Below, piece by piece: positions 1-10,553 of a stretch of DNA of 64,000 bases; the stretch's first letter is position 1; each line of letters starts with the position of its first letter. Below the pieces are notes generated by a model. It worked only from the letters and a program-made list of their open reading frames with translations, did not search any database and was not told the DNA's origin. The translations under genes were made by a program, and so were the position numbers. Source of the DNA: Sycobia sp. Sy_11 (taxonomy: Eukaryota; Arthropoda; Insecta; Hymenoptera; Epichrysomallidae); contig JACCIC010000027.1 in NCBI GenBank assembly GCA_018907035.1, forward strand, positions 4,097,001-4,161,000. The letters run 5' to 3'.

Positions 1-304
1 CACATAAATACAGATATACATATTGGCGGATATGTATCTGATATATTAATTGCATATATAATGCCACTAAATTTATGTGCGCATCCTCTCCTTTTTTTAT
101 AATTATTTATATAATTAATTCTATGTGGTTAATTATATATTTATAATGTATACGTGTTTTTTTTTATATTATGAGTGCCCTTAATATAAGAGTTTTAAGC
201 GTTTTTATATTGTAGTTTTTATAGATAACTAGTAAATAATAATAATAATAATAATAATAATAATTATAATAACAATAATAATTTTTTTTTATTTTTTGTT
301 TTTA
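1..304. repeat. AT-rich flank with (AAT)n microsatellite
   Basis: No coding signal is visible. A run of AAT trinucleotides occupies about 236-262, followed by T-rich sequence up to 304. This is the flank at the 3' end of the minus-strand LINE beginning at 305. A similar ATT-rich context surrounds the related LINE at 53.5-57.0 kb, so this family may favour such sites (inference from two copies). Confidence 0.6.
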
Positions 305-594
305 TAGAGGAGGAGAAAAATCCTTTATGGATCCCGGGGACCGGTCCACGGATATGTGGGAATCACCAACAGAAAGGCATACCCACTAAAAAACTACCTC
401 CTCGGTGCATTCCCCCGATTGCTTTCTGCAGCTCTTAAAAGAGCTGCAAGCCGGAGTCGGCTGGCGTGCACCGAGGAGACCTCCTCTCCCTGGCTCAACT
501 CCCCACCCCGGAAACTGCCGTTAGGCATTACATCGGTAAGGGAACCAGGTTGTTCGCCTTCGGGCGCCACCATATCCCAGCAAAATAGAAGGAT

Positions 595-735
595 CTAGGG
601 AAGGTCCGCCTTCTTCCATCTGAGGATATCCGCGACGAAATAGGCAACCCTTCCCCATGCCTCTTGGCTGGAGAGCATCAGTGGAATGATGCCTTCCGGG
701 GTAACCCTTCCGGCATCCTCCCCCCAACAGCTCCC
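595..735 (-). pseudogene. LINE ORF2 C-terminal tail (R1 clade)
   Basis: The frame ending at the TAG at 595-597 reads as the extreme C-terminus of an R1-type ORF2: a segment around PEGIIPLMLSSQEAWGRV, followed by YFVADILRWKKADLP and stop. The same C-terminus is found at 56,560-56,702 on the plus strand (VTLEVIVPLMLSSQETWGRV, then KDILERKKTDLP), which fixes the frame. Upstream of about 735 it joins endonuclease sequence directly, so RT and the C-terminal zinc knuckle are lost. About 290 bp of 3' UTR follow (594-305). It cannot encode a functional product. Confidence 0.7.
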
Positions 736-787
736 TCTGCTGCTCCCACTACCCGCACAAAAAATGTATGATCATCCTTGCGACGAT

Positions 788-1510
788 CTATCTGGCTGGG
801 CGACGTTCAACTGTCGCCCTGACTGGCGTGGCATCACCAACGCGGAAGATGATGTATTGATGATCGCTGGCTGTATTGTCTTCGATCACCCGCCAGTCCC
901 GCACTCGTGTGGTCAGAATCTCCGTCGCAAAGGATACATCAGGGATGGTCTCCCTGTAGCCAAGTCTCCGAAAGGTCGACGTAGATCCGGAGTTCAAGAC
1001 AACCAGACCTAGTCTGTAGGCCATATCCATTACTCGTCTTCCCCTAGAGTCTGGCAAGGGTTCCTCTCATTCGAGAGCTTTGCTGTTCAAATCCCCAGCC
1101 ACTACCAACTCCCCCTCCATTTCTCTTACCGCATTCTTAAGGGCATCCAGCTTAGACTGGAAACCCCCAATGGCCTCATTCGGGGTGAGATAGCAGTTGA
1201 CGTAATTTACGTTGTTGCCCCTCACCCAGACGAAGCCGCGGCCGGATCCGTGGCGCTCCACCCGAAAGGGGTGCGAGTTAAAAACCCAAATCGCCGCAGT
1301 ACCGAGGTCGTCGCCATACCAGACTTCCGCATCTCCATCTCGATATTGTTCGCTGAGGGTGACGATGTCAGCGTCCTTCTCAAGAAATATCTGCGGAAGG
1401 AGGTCACTCGCCATCCGACTCCTATTTAGATTCGCCTGCAGGACTTTAACCATTTTGGCGAGACCTAGCAAGGGCTTCGCAGAATACCACACAAGCCCCA
1501 GATCCCGCAA
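788..1510 (-). pseudogene. LINE ORF2 N-terminus, APE-type endonuclease domain
   Basis: The ORF2 N-terminus begins near 1510, overlapping the end of ORF1 in another frame by about 65 bp as is usual in this group. KMVKVLQANLNRSRMASDLL starts the endonuclease. A VAGDLNSKALE block carries the GDLN/GDFN active-site motif. After a single in-frame TGA at about 1067 the same frame continues (GRRVMDMAYRLGLVVLNSGS), ending with the SDHQYI box that contains the conserved SDH histidine. The protein would nick target DNA for target-primed reverse transcription. The nonsense codon and the loss of RT make it dead. The domain is diverged from that of the LINE at 54.6-55.1 kb, so the two are different families. 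Confidence 0.8.
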
Positions 1511-2303
1511 TGTGATTTAATGCTGCGGGCGTGGTCCCCGGGCAGAGGAAACACTGTGGAGGCGTTCTACAGTCAGACGCCTTATGTCCCTGCTGCCCGC
1601 ACCCGAAGCAGGCGGTGCTCCTGTCAGGGCCATCGCAACCCGAACCGCGGTGTCCATAGCCGAGACATCTGTAACAGCGCTCGACTTGAACTCGCCGCCG
1701 TAGGCCGCAAAAGACCCATCCAATGACCACCTTTCCGACCTCCAATAGCCGCTGGCCAGCCTCTTCAGAGAGGCTCACGAGGGCTAGTCGTTTACCGACT
1801 TTATTCTCCCTCGTAAGCCTCACCTCGAGGGGGCCGGTATAGTCCCGCAAAATGCCAAGGAGGGCTGTCTTAACGTCTTCGAGTGTCGTGCAGCCGTCTA
1901 CGTCTCTGATCTCCAAGGTAATCTTGGGGGTCAGAGCGCGAAGTGTCGCATTTTGCCCAACGACCTCTTTGAGGGCATTCGTAAAGTCCTCCTTGCCCTC
2001 CGCCGAAGCCTTCTTAAACTTGATCAGCACATCGCTGTTTAATGTTCGGTGAATGTCCCTGATTGTGAGTCCATGTTGCGAGGGGTCGACCTTATGGCGA
2101 GTCCCTCCAAGGATCTCTGCGTAGGTCTTCCCCTCCGCGGGCTTGAGGAGCAGCGCCTCAGGCCTTGCCCTTCTCCCTACTCCACATTTCGGTTTAGTGG
2201 GGCCCTCTCCACATTTGGTAGCCCTCTTTGTATTATTCTTCTTTATTTCTTCTTCTTTTTTTTGGTTGCTCTCTTGTCCTGCCTGGTGGGGACTTTCTTC
2301 CAA
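1446..2303 (-). pseudogene. LINE ORF1 C-terminal part (gag-like, three CCHC knuckles)
   Basis: 285 codons are open. The N-terminal part is Lys/Glu-rich. A middle region (about residues 55-190) fits the nucleic-acid-binding ORF1 domain of R1/Jockey-group LINEs. Three consecutive zinc knuckles follow: CYRCLGYGHRGSGC, CFGCGQQGHKASDC, and a longer one starting CFLCPG with H and C further on. ORF1 proteins of this type coat the element RNA. The reading frame differs from the upstream half at 2310-2813, so a frameshift near 2305 splits the original ORF1. The 3' end overlaps ORF2. Confidence 0.8.
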
Positions 2304-2309
2304 CCTTTC

Positions 2310-2813
2310 TCAGGCTGTGGCTCGTTCCCACGGTTCGGGTTGGCAGCTGCATCTTCTTCGATTCTTGGACCTTCGTCTCTTTTTTTTCTCTTCTTCTTTC
2401 GCCCCGCCCCCCTCAGGTAATTCCGTTGGAGAGGTAGAAGGATGTCTCTTTTGTCCTTCTATTATCTCTGCAACTTCGGGTGTATGTAGGCGCCGTGCTC
2501 TGAGGCGCCTTCTACTTACAAGCTCCTCGAATTGGCTTTGTAAAGCCGGAAGCCCCTCCTTTATTATGTTGTTAACATTTTTTTGCCTTTTCATCGACTC
2601 CATCATCATTTTAAACAAATTTTGTATGGAATCGATGAGAGCTTTTTCGTGATCATCCACGACTGTGCTGCCATGACTTGCTGCACCAGCAGCGCTATCA
2701 GCTTTGGCGTTACTGACCGTACGGGAGATATCTAGGCTGTTTACCCCCGTACTCTTCTGGTCCGTCTTCTTCGCTTTCTCTACCTCTTCTTTCTTGTTGT
2801 CAGGAATATCCAT
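2310..2813 (-). pseudogene. LINE ORF1 N-terminal part
   Basis: 167 codons start at an ATG at 2811-2813 (MDIPDNKKEEVEKAKKTDQK). The product is hydrophilic with probable coiled coil around IDSIQNLFKMMMESMKRQKN. The block from TDQKST to MKRQK recurs almost unchanged at 53,497-53,690 on the plus strand, proving that both copies share an ORF1. It ends at a stop directly before the frame of the knuckle-bearing half. A run of C follows the 5' side (about 2836-2845) in the putative 5' UTR. Alternative: a separate upstream ORF, but the frameshift explanation is simpler. Confidence 0.75.
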
Positions 2814-2935
2814 ACTTCTTTCTTTAGTTTTCGCCCCCCCCCCCCACGAGGCCGGCCTCTACGGACCCTTCAGCGACGAGCTCGCCAAAATGATTCCCCA
2901 ACTTGCCTGTAGGAGTAATTTTGGTTTGGATCTTC

Positions 2936-5035
2936 TATTTATTAATACAGAAGCATACATACATTATATATATATAATTTATACTTCTTATTTGACATTA
3001 TGTTATTTCATGTATATACATACATTATATATATATATATATATATATATACAATTGCATCTACATATACACATGTGCACTTGGCCATGTGTATATGTAG
3101 CGCTGCATACCCTTGAACTTAATTTATTCATTGCAGGTGCACTTGTCTTACGGAACTTTCTAAATTTTGGTGCGTTAGGTGTGTGCACGTACAATGTTAG
3201 ATAATAGATGTGTGGGGGAGGTAAGCTAATGCGGCGCCGCATAGGCCCAACGGTCGGAGAGCTTGAGATAAGAGTTTCTCGCTGTTAACGAAAGCTATGG
3301 AATATGTGCACTGAAATATTTCTCTTTTTAAATATATATATTTTTTTTTTCTATGGTCATTTCTAGGGCGACATAACATAGACAAAAATATTTTGCATTG
3401 CCTCAAAGAACTGTCTCCATATCAAAATAGGTAATTTAGTAGATAGTGATGAAGTTACTATTTAATTAAACTGTTCAACCTATAAAATATTTACAAAATA
3501 AATCAATTTATATAATATATAAATTTTAGGTTCTATTCAGGATCATGATAACAAACTTAAAAATACTATTTTCTATTTATAACATACTAATAATGTATGC
3601 ATTATATTAGAATTGTAAGAACACCTAAGTCTTCTTCTATTAATCAATGCTGTATATTAGCGACTAATATATTTAAACTGATATTTTGGCTAATAATAAT
3701 GCAATGATAGATTTTTATTCAGTAAAATAAAAAGTTTTATATATATTATATTGTACAAAATTTTGTCAGAGTCTCTATTATGGCATTTTATTATTCTGAA
3801 AGTTTCATGAGCAATAATAAATAGTAGTTTTATTTAAAATTACAGTAAAATTTTCTATTTAAAATCTTATTTTAATATAGAAAAATTAAATAAAAATATT
3901 TAAATTTAAATTTTAAAAGTCTACTCTTATAATTGTTATAATTATTCAGTGATTTTTTATGTGCTTATCATTTTTTGGTATGAATGTATTTTACATAAAA
4001 TAGATCTCAAGCTTGTTTTTATTATAAGTGTCCATCTTAAAACATTATTTCTTTTAAAACTTAAAATGTAAAATAATCAAATATATTTTTAGGTTTAAAG
4101 CTGTGTTAACAGCTAGGAATGTGTTATCATTAAGATAGCTAATCTTCTTTATCACAAAGCTGCTTAAATTGCTTTGTGATAATATGAAATCGCATCCAGA
4201 TAAGACAATTAAAGTTTCAGCTGTAAGTAAATAATAGAATATAAAAAATTCAAAAGTATTGTAGAAATATGAACTAAAAATCTTTTTATTTGATCAGATT
4301 TATTTAAAAATACAAGATTTAAATATTACTGTTGAAAAGAAAAAGGTTGCTTAGGAAACATTACAATATACAATGCTCGTAAACATGAGAAATAACAGTT
4401 AAATATATAAAGAAACCAGTTAAGGAATTAATTATTACTCCTTTAATAGGAATAATGAATATTTTGGAAAATCCCAAGATTGACTGGAGCGATAGTAGAA
4501 TTGTGGTTCATCTTGTTTTTACATTTAAGGGAAGGTACTTAAGATTTTGTTATTGTGTCTCGTACCGCGTTTTTCCTATTTTTTGTAAGTTATCTAAAAA
4601 GTTAAGAATTTTTAGAAGTAATTTTTAATTATTTAGTAAGTAACAAACATATGACTATATTAAACATTAGTAATGAAACTCTTGCTTATAATATATAAAG
4701 AAAAATATATATTTTAAAATATTTAACAATTATATGTTCTGTAACGGGGTACTTATTTATGAAACACTCGGTAGAAGTACCCGTTAACAGAGGTGTAATG
4801 ACCCCCTAACGGATTAAATTGTTTTAAGACAATTTGTTTGGACCGTAGGTTCTTTATAGATATTTCTTCCTCAGACCTACCTTTTATCCTGGAATTTATT
4901 TAAATAATAATGTATGTATATTAATATATTATTAGTAATCCAGGATGGGTTAATTATCAGGTACAATTTTTAGATTTATTAAATTAAACCCAAATCTAAT
5001 ATGCACCCGCGCTATGTTAACGTACGATTCCGTTC
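2936..5035. other. AT-rich stretch without a supported gene
   Basis: No supported coding region was found. Contents: a (TA)n run at about 3028-3051; a perfect 12-bp hairpin at 4149-4182 (TTATCACAAAGC, 10-nt spacer, GCTTTGTGATAA); an inverted pair ATCCTGGA/TCCAGGAT near 4889 and 4942 bracketing AT-rich DNA; and a block from 4739 starting TGTAACGGGG that resembles the start of an LTR and stops where the palindromic-arm fragment begins at about 5036. That block may be LTR debris of gypsy-A immediately to the right (inference). Confidence 0.45.
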
Positions 5036-5437
5036 ACACAGGGTATAGCAGAGAGACAAAGCAACAAGAGCGCCACCTTACGAGGAACAAGAAAAACTAC
5101 TACTGTAAGCTGTGTACGCACTTGTTACTCTTATGATTTCTATTCTATGTCGGTATCTCTCTATCTCTCTCACACTTTAAAATACTAGCTTGTGATTTCT
5201 ACGATTTGCTAATTGTGAGAATAAATGAAATCAATAAAGAGAAACTATTATTTAACGAAGCTCGAAGATATAGATACAAAAAAAATTCACTAACCTTATT
5301 GAATGACGCTGGAAATTCACAACCCAACGATGGGCGATTACTCCAATTTTTGATTCCGTCCATGCTAAGGGAATCACCGGCCGGTTCACTAATTACTTCA
5401 ATTATTTTGTAGAAATTTCTACAAACTTTATTTTAGG
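5036..5437 (+). mobile_element. Single arm of a palindromic (foldback/MITE-like) element
   Basis: The sequence from about 5100 (around CTTGTGATTTCTACGATTTG) to 5437 matches, with many substitutions, the left arm of the palindrome at 8060-10,440. Shared landmarks are GAATAAATGAAATCAATAAA, a stretch on AAAAATTCACTAACCTTATT, the GATTCCGTCCATGCTAAGG region and GTAGAAATTTCTAC. Only one arm is present here. It sits against the integrase part of gypsy-A at 5438, which indicates insertion into, or deletion at, that element. It has no coding capacity. Confidence 0.55.
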
Positions 5438-5941
5438 GATACATTCGACCCACCGTGTAAACAAGTCTTGAAATACCAAGATATCCTCAAAGCCATGGCG
5501 ACTCTTTACAAATAGTTCGGTAATATCACCGGCGACCATTTGCTAAGGTCTCCCTAAAACTCTCCGACCCATTAATCCGGCAGGTGGTCTTTGGTCCACC
5601 TTGGACTGGTATATAAGACAAATTTTCACATATTCTTGAACCGTCTTATAAAATCCAGGCCAGAAATAATATTTGCTGCCTCCAGCGAAAGTTTTCTCAC
5701 GCCCTAGATATCCGGCTGTAGGATTATCGTGACATTCTTTAAGAACTGTGTCACGATGTTCCTTAGGAACGACGATCTTCCAAGCGTTCTCATCGTCCAT
5801 GGTGACTTCGAGGACTTCATCTGAACGATAACAATATAATTGTCCCCCGATTATTTTCCATTTCGGATAATTGTTGCGACGATCTTGGACGTTCTTGAAC
5901 CATTGTAGATACCATTCGTCCTGGGTGGCTAAAAAGGGCAT
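5438..5941 (-). pseudogene. gypsy-A integrase, zinc-binding and start of core
   Basis: The minus-strand reading contains a peptide linker (YPKWKIIGGQLYCYRSDEVL) and the HHCC zinc-binding module (HRDTVLKECHDNPTAGYLGR, later YVKICLIYQSKV) of a Ty3/gypsy integrase. From about 5543 to 5438 the core continues in a shifted frame, with a segment corresponding to the TRWVE region. It then stops abruptly at the palindrome arm, so the catalytic D,D-35-E core is truncated. In the intact family this enzyme inserts the retroelement cDNA. The frame is broken relative to the RNase H part upstream. Confidence 0.75.
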
Positions 5942-6371
5942 CTGGCACGTTCTTCAACGTCCTCTTACGATGCTCTACATCGAAACTTTGCCTTTGCAAT
6001 CTTAGAGCCCATCGTGCGAGTCTGCCAGTTGGATTCTGCATCGTACGAATCCACCTAAAACTGCTGTGGTCCGTAATGATACGGAAATGATATCCATCTA
6101 TATAAGGATGGAACTTATCAATAGCCCATATGACAGCTAAGCACACTCTGTCAGTTACCGAATAGTTTCTTTCAGCTTGGGAGAGTGCTCTACTTGCGCA
6201 CTCCAACACCCGTTCTTGTTCGCCGACTTCCTGCGTAAGGACAGCTCCAATACCAGTATCACTCGCATCTGTTTGCACGATAAACTGGATATAAAAAGGT
6301 CTATGCAGGACATGCGCCGAAGCGATCATTGATTTGTTCTGTCGAAAGAGGCTTGTTGTTCCTCGGTCCAC
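5817..6371 (-). pseudogene. gypsy-A RNase H domain
   Basis: 184 codons carry the Ty3/gypsy RNase H signature: VQTDASDTGIGAVLTQEVG (first catalytic Asp), a CASRALSQAERNYSVTDRVC block, LAVIWAIDKFHPYIDGYHF, and ITDHSSFRWIRTM. The residue that is usually Glu immediately before CLAVIWAI is Val here (DRVCLAV), which would remove a metal ligand. The tail after about 5945 runs out of frame into the integrase region, so a frameshift separates the two domains. The domain normally degrades template RNA during cDNA synthesis. Confidence 0.75.
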
Positions 6372-6499
6372 TCATAACGACAGTCCTTTTTAGATAGACA
6401 TGTGAGTGGTTCGGTGATGGTAGAGAAATCTTTTAGAAATTTCCTATGCCATGATGCCATCCCGAGGACACGTCAAAGTTGCTTCAGGTTTCTCGGTTC

Positions 6500-7200
6500 C
6501 GTGTAACGCATCACTGGTTCGATTTTCTCGGGATCGGGACGGAATCCCTCACGATTCACAAGAACACGTAATACTTGACTTCGGTGTGACCAATGACACT
6601 CTTTCCTCGATTTATCGTCAGTCCAGCTTCATGTACTCGAGCAAGAACACGACGTATCCAGTCTAAGTGCTTGAATGTTTCGGTGGCGATGATAATATCG
6701 TCAAGATATGAGGAGGCATTCGGCTCGAGGTCTGGTCCGATAATTTGGTCTATAAGTCGTTGAAACGACGCTCCAGCGTTAGATAGACCGAAGGGCATCC
6801 TGATAAACTGTAACAACCCCATTCCAAGTACCGTAAATGCCGTCATCGGTTTGGATTCCGGATGAAGTGGTATTTGTTGGTAAGCACTAATCAGATCTAA
6901 GGTAGAAATATATCTAGCTGGTGTAGCTTCCTTAGAATCTGGTCCATAAGTAACGGGTATGCATTAGGTTTCGAAACTAAATTAACTTTTCGAAAGTCGA
7001 TGCAAAATCTATATTTCCCGTTGCTTTCACGTATCATCACCACTGGCCTTTACCGCCCACTTATGGATGGTTCGACTATTCCAGTCTCTAGCATTTCTCT
7101 AACTTGAGAATGCATCTCTTCTTATACTTGCATAGAGACTGGATATGCCTTTTGATGTATAGGGCGAGCATCTCCTACATATCTAATATGTTCCGCCCAC
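6500..7200 (-). pseudogene. gypsy-A reverse transcriptase
   Basis: Reading right to left in several frames: a GKYRFCIDFRKVNLVSKPNA fingers block, a first catalytic region (LDLISAYQQIPLHPES equivalent near 6880), then an open segment 6556-6846 with MPFGLSNAGASFQRLID and the YLDDIIIAT box, which supplies the two Asp residues of motif C. Stops and frame changes are scattered. Order RT (right), RNase H, IN (left) on the minus strand identifies Ty3/gypsy rather than Ty1/copia. The 7200-7435 stretch upstream still looks weakly coding (WLRRINQWL). Confidence 0.75.
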
Positions 7201-7435
7201 GTTGTACGTCCCAGTGGCACTTTTCCCGCCGGCAGGATTTTATTCAAGAGCTTCTTCACACGTTCTTATTTCTGTCGTGATATACCCGCGAGACCAATCG
7301 ATGCTAACCTCTAAAATCCTGATCATAGCCTCCCTTCAGCCATTGGTTTATTCTGCGAAGCCAGTCAAAAATAGCACCATCGCTTCGCAGAGACAGCTGT
7401 TGGAGGTAATCATCAACTTCACCTTCTGCTAGATA

Positions 7436-8059
7436 TAAACACCACTGGTCGACCGAAGTCGATGATGTTTTAGAGGAGGGAGAGGTCGATCTTTTGGCCA
7501 GGTTGCAAAAAAAGCGAGATACATAGTTATAGTGATAAATGTGGAGGATAATTCAAAACGTGTTTCTTTTCTTTTTAGAGAGGGACCTACTAAAAATAAT
7601 GGGTACTCTCTATAACCTAAAGTAAAATAAGAATGCAATATAAAATATTTCTTACTTAACACAATTTGAGTTCCTGAGTGGTCGTGAAGTGTCTTCTCTC
7701 TGGAAAAATTTTATATTAACTTTACTGCCTTATATGGCTAGCCTAAGGTTTTATGCTGGGCTTTGATTTTATTATATTTTGTTATTATTGGTAGAAATTG
7801 ATGTCTCCGTCGCTTGAGAGGTATCAATTCCTACTCTATCCTAATATTATTAATCTGGTAAAATAGAATAGAAAACAATTAACAAAATAGTTAAGAAATA
7901 ATTAAAATAAAAAACAAATAAAATAATTAAAAATATATTTTAAGCTCAGGAAGATACAACGTTTAACACTTCTGCCTATTCCACTTTTACAAGATGAAAA
8001 TAGGCTCAGGCTCTGCTTAACAGTTTCAACAAAAAAAAATTAAAACTATCTTTATTCCC
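7436..8059. other. AT-rich stretch, nothing recognised
   Basis: There is a 77-codon minus-strand open frame at 7429-7662, but its composition is low-complexity hydrophobic and it shows no motif. The remainder is AT-rich with short TA/AAT tracts. It lies between the remnant 5' side of gypsy-A and the palindromic element starting near 8060. Confidence 0.4.
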
Positions 8060-8306
8060 CTAGCTTTCTACAGTGAGTCACGTCACGCACAGTTTACACT
8101 CGCGCTTGTTCCTCTTATAATTTATATTCTATGCTTCTCTCTCACACTTTACAATACTAGCTTGTGATTTCTACGATTTTCTAATTGTGAGAATAGATGA
8201 AATCAATAAAGAAAAACTATAATTGAATTGTACTTTTGTTGACTGCCCATATACAAATTAATAAATATTTTTTATTGGTCTTACAGTCCAATCAATTCAA
8301 TCTAAA

Positions 8307-8358
<52 letters not shown>

Positions 8359-8550
8359 AAATAAAAAATAAAAAAATAAAAATTAAAAATATAAATTAAA
8401 TTAAAAATTAAATTAAAATTATAATGACAGTCAGACTGTTCTTGTTTACATTCACCCCCGTGGACTAATCTGAAAATAAAATTAGCTGAAAAAATTCTTT
8501 GTTAGTAAAGTGCAGTCTGACTGTCCCCAACACCCTTACCTAATTGAAGA

Positions 8551-8600
8551 CGTAGTCCAACGTTTCGAGCTCGCTACGGCTCCTCATCAGGAACTAATCT
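8551..8600 (-). ncRNA. Hammerhead-ribozyme-like motif in left Penelope terminal repeat
   Basis: On the minus strand the order is helix I strand TAGTTC, core CTGATGA, a stem-loop GAGC-CGTAGCGA-GCTC (with one extra G before it), GAAA, the self-complementary ACGT, then GGACTA, which pairs with TAGTTC (6 bp with one G-U). This is the type I order with a minimal helix III, the layout described for hammerheads in Penelope-like elements, where such RNAs are thought to act as dimers. Predicted cleavage would follow ACGTT. Activity is not shown; the helix II register is a little irregular. Confidence 0.55.
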
Positions 8601-8663
8601 AAACGTTATATTCTAATCTATATATACCCATCCCCACCACCAAATTTAGTAAATTAAATATAA

Positions 8664-9030
8664 ATGATTAAATTGTCACCGGTTATAGCTAATTTAGTTA
8701 TGGAAAAGTTGGAAAGTATAGCCTTGTCAAAATTGCTTTTTGAACCAATGATATTTAAGAAATATGTTGATGATATCTTTACAATTGTTCCAGAAGTTTT
8801 TGTGGATGAAATGGTGGATGTTTTCAATTCTGTACATGACAGAATTAAATTTACAAGGGAGTTAATAGTCAGTTAAGTTTTCTGGACATTAATGTAATTA
8901 GATATAGTAATAATAAGGTAAAACTTAATTGATACAGAAAGCCTACTTGGTCAGGTAGGTTTTTAGATTTTAATTCACACCACCAATTCGGAAACAAAAT
9001 TGGAGCATTAAAAGGTGTCATTGACAGAGC
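8664..9030 (+). pseudogene. Penelope-type reverse transcriptase, C-terminal part
   Basis: The open frame 8664-8876 begins inside the conserved region: SPVIANLVMEKLESIALSKL, followed by FKKYVDDIFTIVPEVFVDEM. The YVDD box is the motif C of Penelope-like RTs and both Asp are kept. After 8877 the coding continues in another frame (LSFLDINVIRYSNNKVKLN, stop, RKPTWSGRFLDFNSHHQFGN), typical of the region between RT and endonuclease. The N-terminal two-thirds of RT is missing, as the left terminal repeat abuts at about 8662. The copy is therefore 5' truncated and not autonomous. Confidence 0.8.
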
Positions 9031-9037
9031 AATTAAA

Positions 9038-9658
9038 TTGTCACATAAAGATTTTAGACAAAATAATTTACATATAGTAAGAGAGACTTTCATTAATAAT
9101 GGTTATCCAATTCAATTTATTAATAGATTAATTGCTGAGAGATTGTTTGACATTTGTAATACCGAAAATAGACATAGTGCAGGAATTGATGTTAACGGAG
9201 GCAAAATTATTGTCTTGCCATATGTTCGAGGATTGTCTGAAAGAATAAAAAGAAATTTTCGGAAATATAACATTCAAATTTTCTTTAAAAATAGCAATAA
9301 TTTGAGTAGATTGTTTAATAATTGCAAAGATAAGGATGATTTATGCTTAAAATCAGGAGTTGTTTACAAGATTAATTGCATGGATTGTGATAAATACTAT
9401 ATTGGACAAACAGGTAGATATTTAAAAATGAGAATTGATGAGCATAAATATAGTTTACGTAGCGCACATATTACTTCCGGTTTAAAAGAGCATTGTTTAA
9501 AGTTTTTACATTCTTTTGATTTTGTGAATGTGGATATTTTGGAACATGGTATTAATAATAAGTATAAACGGAAGAGTCTTGAAAGTATTCACATTTCCAG
9601 GAATGTGTATTTAATGTTAGAGTCTGGTAGATTGGACAGTGTTTATCATTCCTTATGA
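9038..9658 (+). CDS. Penelope-like element linker and GIY-YIG endonuclease
   Basis: 206 codons are open to the stop at 9656. The N-terminal part (KDFRQNNLHIVRETFINNGY) is the usual RT-endonuclease connector. The GIY-YIG domain begins at about residue 105: SGVVYKINCMDCDKYYIGQT gives the GIY-like VVY and the YIG, the CxxC typical of Penelope endonucleases is present (CMDC), then R and the H-E-K region (RIDEHKYSLRS). In Penelope-like elements this nuclease cuts target DNA for priming. The first codon is arbitrary because the true ORF is continuous with RT; the piece is uninterrupted but lacks a functional RT upstream. Confidence 0.8.
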   Translation: MSHKDFRQNNLHIVRETFINNGYPIQFINRLIAERLFDICNTENRHSAGIDVNGGKIIVLPYVRGLSERIKRNFRKYNIQIFFKNSNNLSRLFNNCKDKDDLCLKSGVVYKINCMDCDKYYIGQTGRYLKMRIDEHKYSLRSAHITSGLKEHCLKFLHSFDFVNVDILEHGINNKYKRKSLESIHISRNVYLMLESGRLDSVYHSL

Positions 9659-9756
9659 AATTGATTGGTTTTGGACAATGTGTGTAGAGGGGGAATTTAT
9701 ATTTAATTTACTAAATTTGGTGGTGGGGATGGGTATATATAGATTAGAATATAAGC

Positions 9757-9812
9757 TTTAGATTAGTCCCTGATGAGGAACCGTAGCGAGCTCGAAACGT
9801 TGGACAAGTCTT
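9757..9812 (+). ncRNA. Hammerhead-ribozyme-like motif in right Penelope terminal repeat
   Basis: Plus-strand copy of the same motif: AGTCC, CTGATGA (9770-9776), a GGAACCGTAGCGAGCTC hairpin region, GAAA (9794-9797), CGTT, then GGAC pairing with GTCC. Helix II carries one mismatch that the left copy does not have (GAAC versus GAGC against GCTC), so this copy may be weaker. Both copies point outwards because the terminal repeats are inverted. A third, degraded copy is at 54,105-54,140 (minus) in a solo terminal repeat. Confidence 0.5.
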
Positions 9813-10513
9813 CATTTAGGTAAGGGTGTTGGGGACAGTCAGACTGCACTTTACTAACAAAGAATTTTTTCAGCTAATATTTTATTTTCAGATTAGTCTA
9901 CGGGGGTGAGTGTAAACAAGGACAGTCTGACTGTCAGTATAATTTTAATTTAATTTTTAATTTAATTTTTATTTTTAATTTTTATTTTATTTTTATTTAT
10001 TTTTAGATTGAATTGATTGGACTGTAAAACCAATAAAAAATATTTATTAATTAAGAGAAACTATAATTTAATGAAACCCGAAGATATTACCAGCAAAGAA
10101 AAATTCACCAACCTTATTACACGACGCTGAAAAATCACAAGCCAACGATGTTCAATCACTGAAATCTTGGATTCTGTCTGTACTGATGGACGTACAAATC
10201 ACCAGTCGGTTTGCTGATTTCTTGAATTTTTCCGTAGGGACTTCTAGGGATTCTACGAAAATCCACTTCTACAGAATAGCACAATAAATATCTTATATTT
10301 TTCAAAACTAAGTATTTAACAATATCTCGAATTACTTTTCTTACTTAAATAATCACGACTAAATTCCAAAAACTCAAAAACTATATACGTCAAATATATC
10401 TCAAAACTATATATCAACTATATATTAGCTAGAATAAATATATATATATATATATATATATTTATTTATTCTAGCTAATATATAGTTGATATATAGTTTT
10501 ATATATCATATAA

Positions 10514-10553
<40 letters not shown>

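Larger units (their letters stand above)
305..2935 (-). mobile_element. R1-clade non-LTR retrotransposon, internally deleted
   Basis: Read on the minus strand the order is: 5' UTR (about 2935-2814), ORF1 (2813-1446) with CCHC knuckles, ORF2 endonuclease (1510-788), then directly the last residues of ORF2 (735-595) and a 3' UTR ending in an A-rich tail near 305. The whole reverse transcriptase is missing between about 735 and 788, so this copy is a non-autonomous internal-deletion derivative. The 3' UTR is shared with the plus-strand LINE ending at 56,980, including the sequence around ATAAAGGATTTTTCTCCTCC on that strand. R1-clade assignment rests on ORF1 with three knuckles, an APE-type endonuclease and overlapping ORFs. 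No clear target-site duplication was found at the 5' side. Confidence 0.8.
8229..10045 (+). mobile_element. Penelope-like element with inverted terminal repeats
   Basis: Terminal repeats of about 350-430 bp face each other: left about 8229-8662, right about 9690-10,045. Landmarks are CCAATCAATTCAATCTAAAA / its complement near 10,010, GACAGTCAGACTGT near both ends, and CCCCACCACCAAATTTAGTA near 8640 / its complement near 9705. An A-rich (AAAAT)n tract lies at 8305-8400 in the left repeat. Between them lie RT and GIY-YIG endonuclease coding remnants on the plus strand. Flanks AAGAAAAACTATAATT (left, about 8211) and AAGAGAAACTATAATT (right, about 10,054) look like an imperfect target duplication in the palindromic element. 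Inverted pseudo-LTRs are documented for Penelope elements. Confidence 0.85.

Noticed and set aside
4149..4182. microRNA precursor
   Set aside because: 12-bp stem is too short for a miRNA hairpin.
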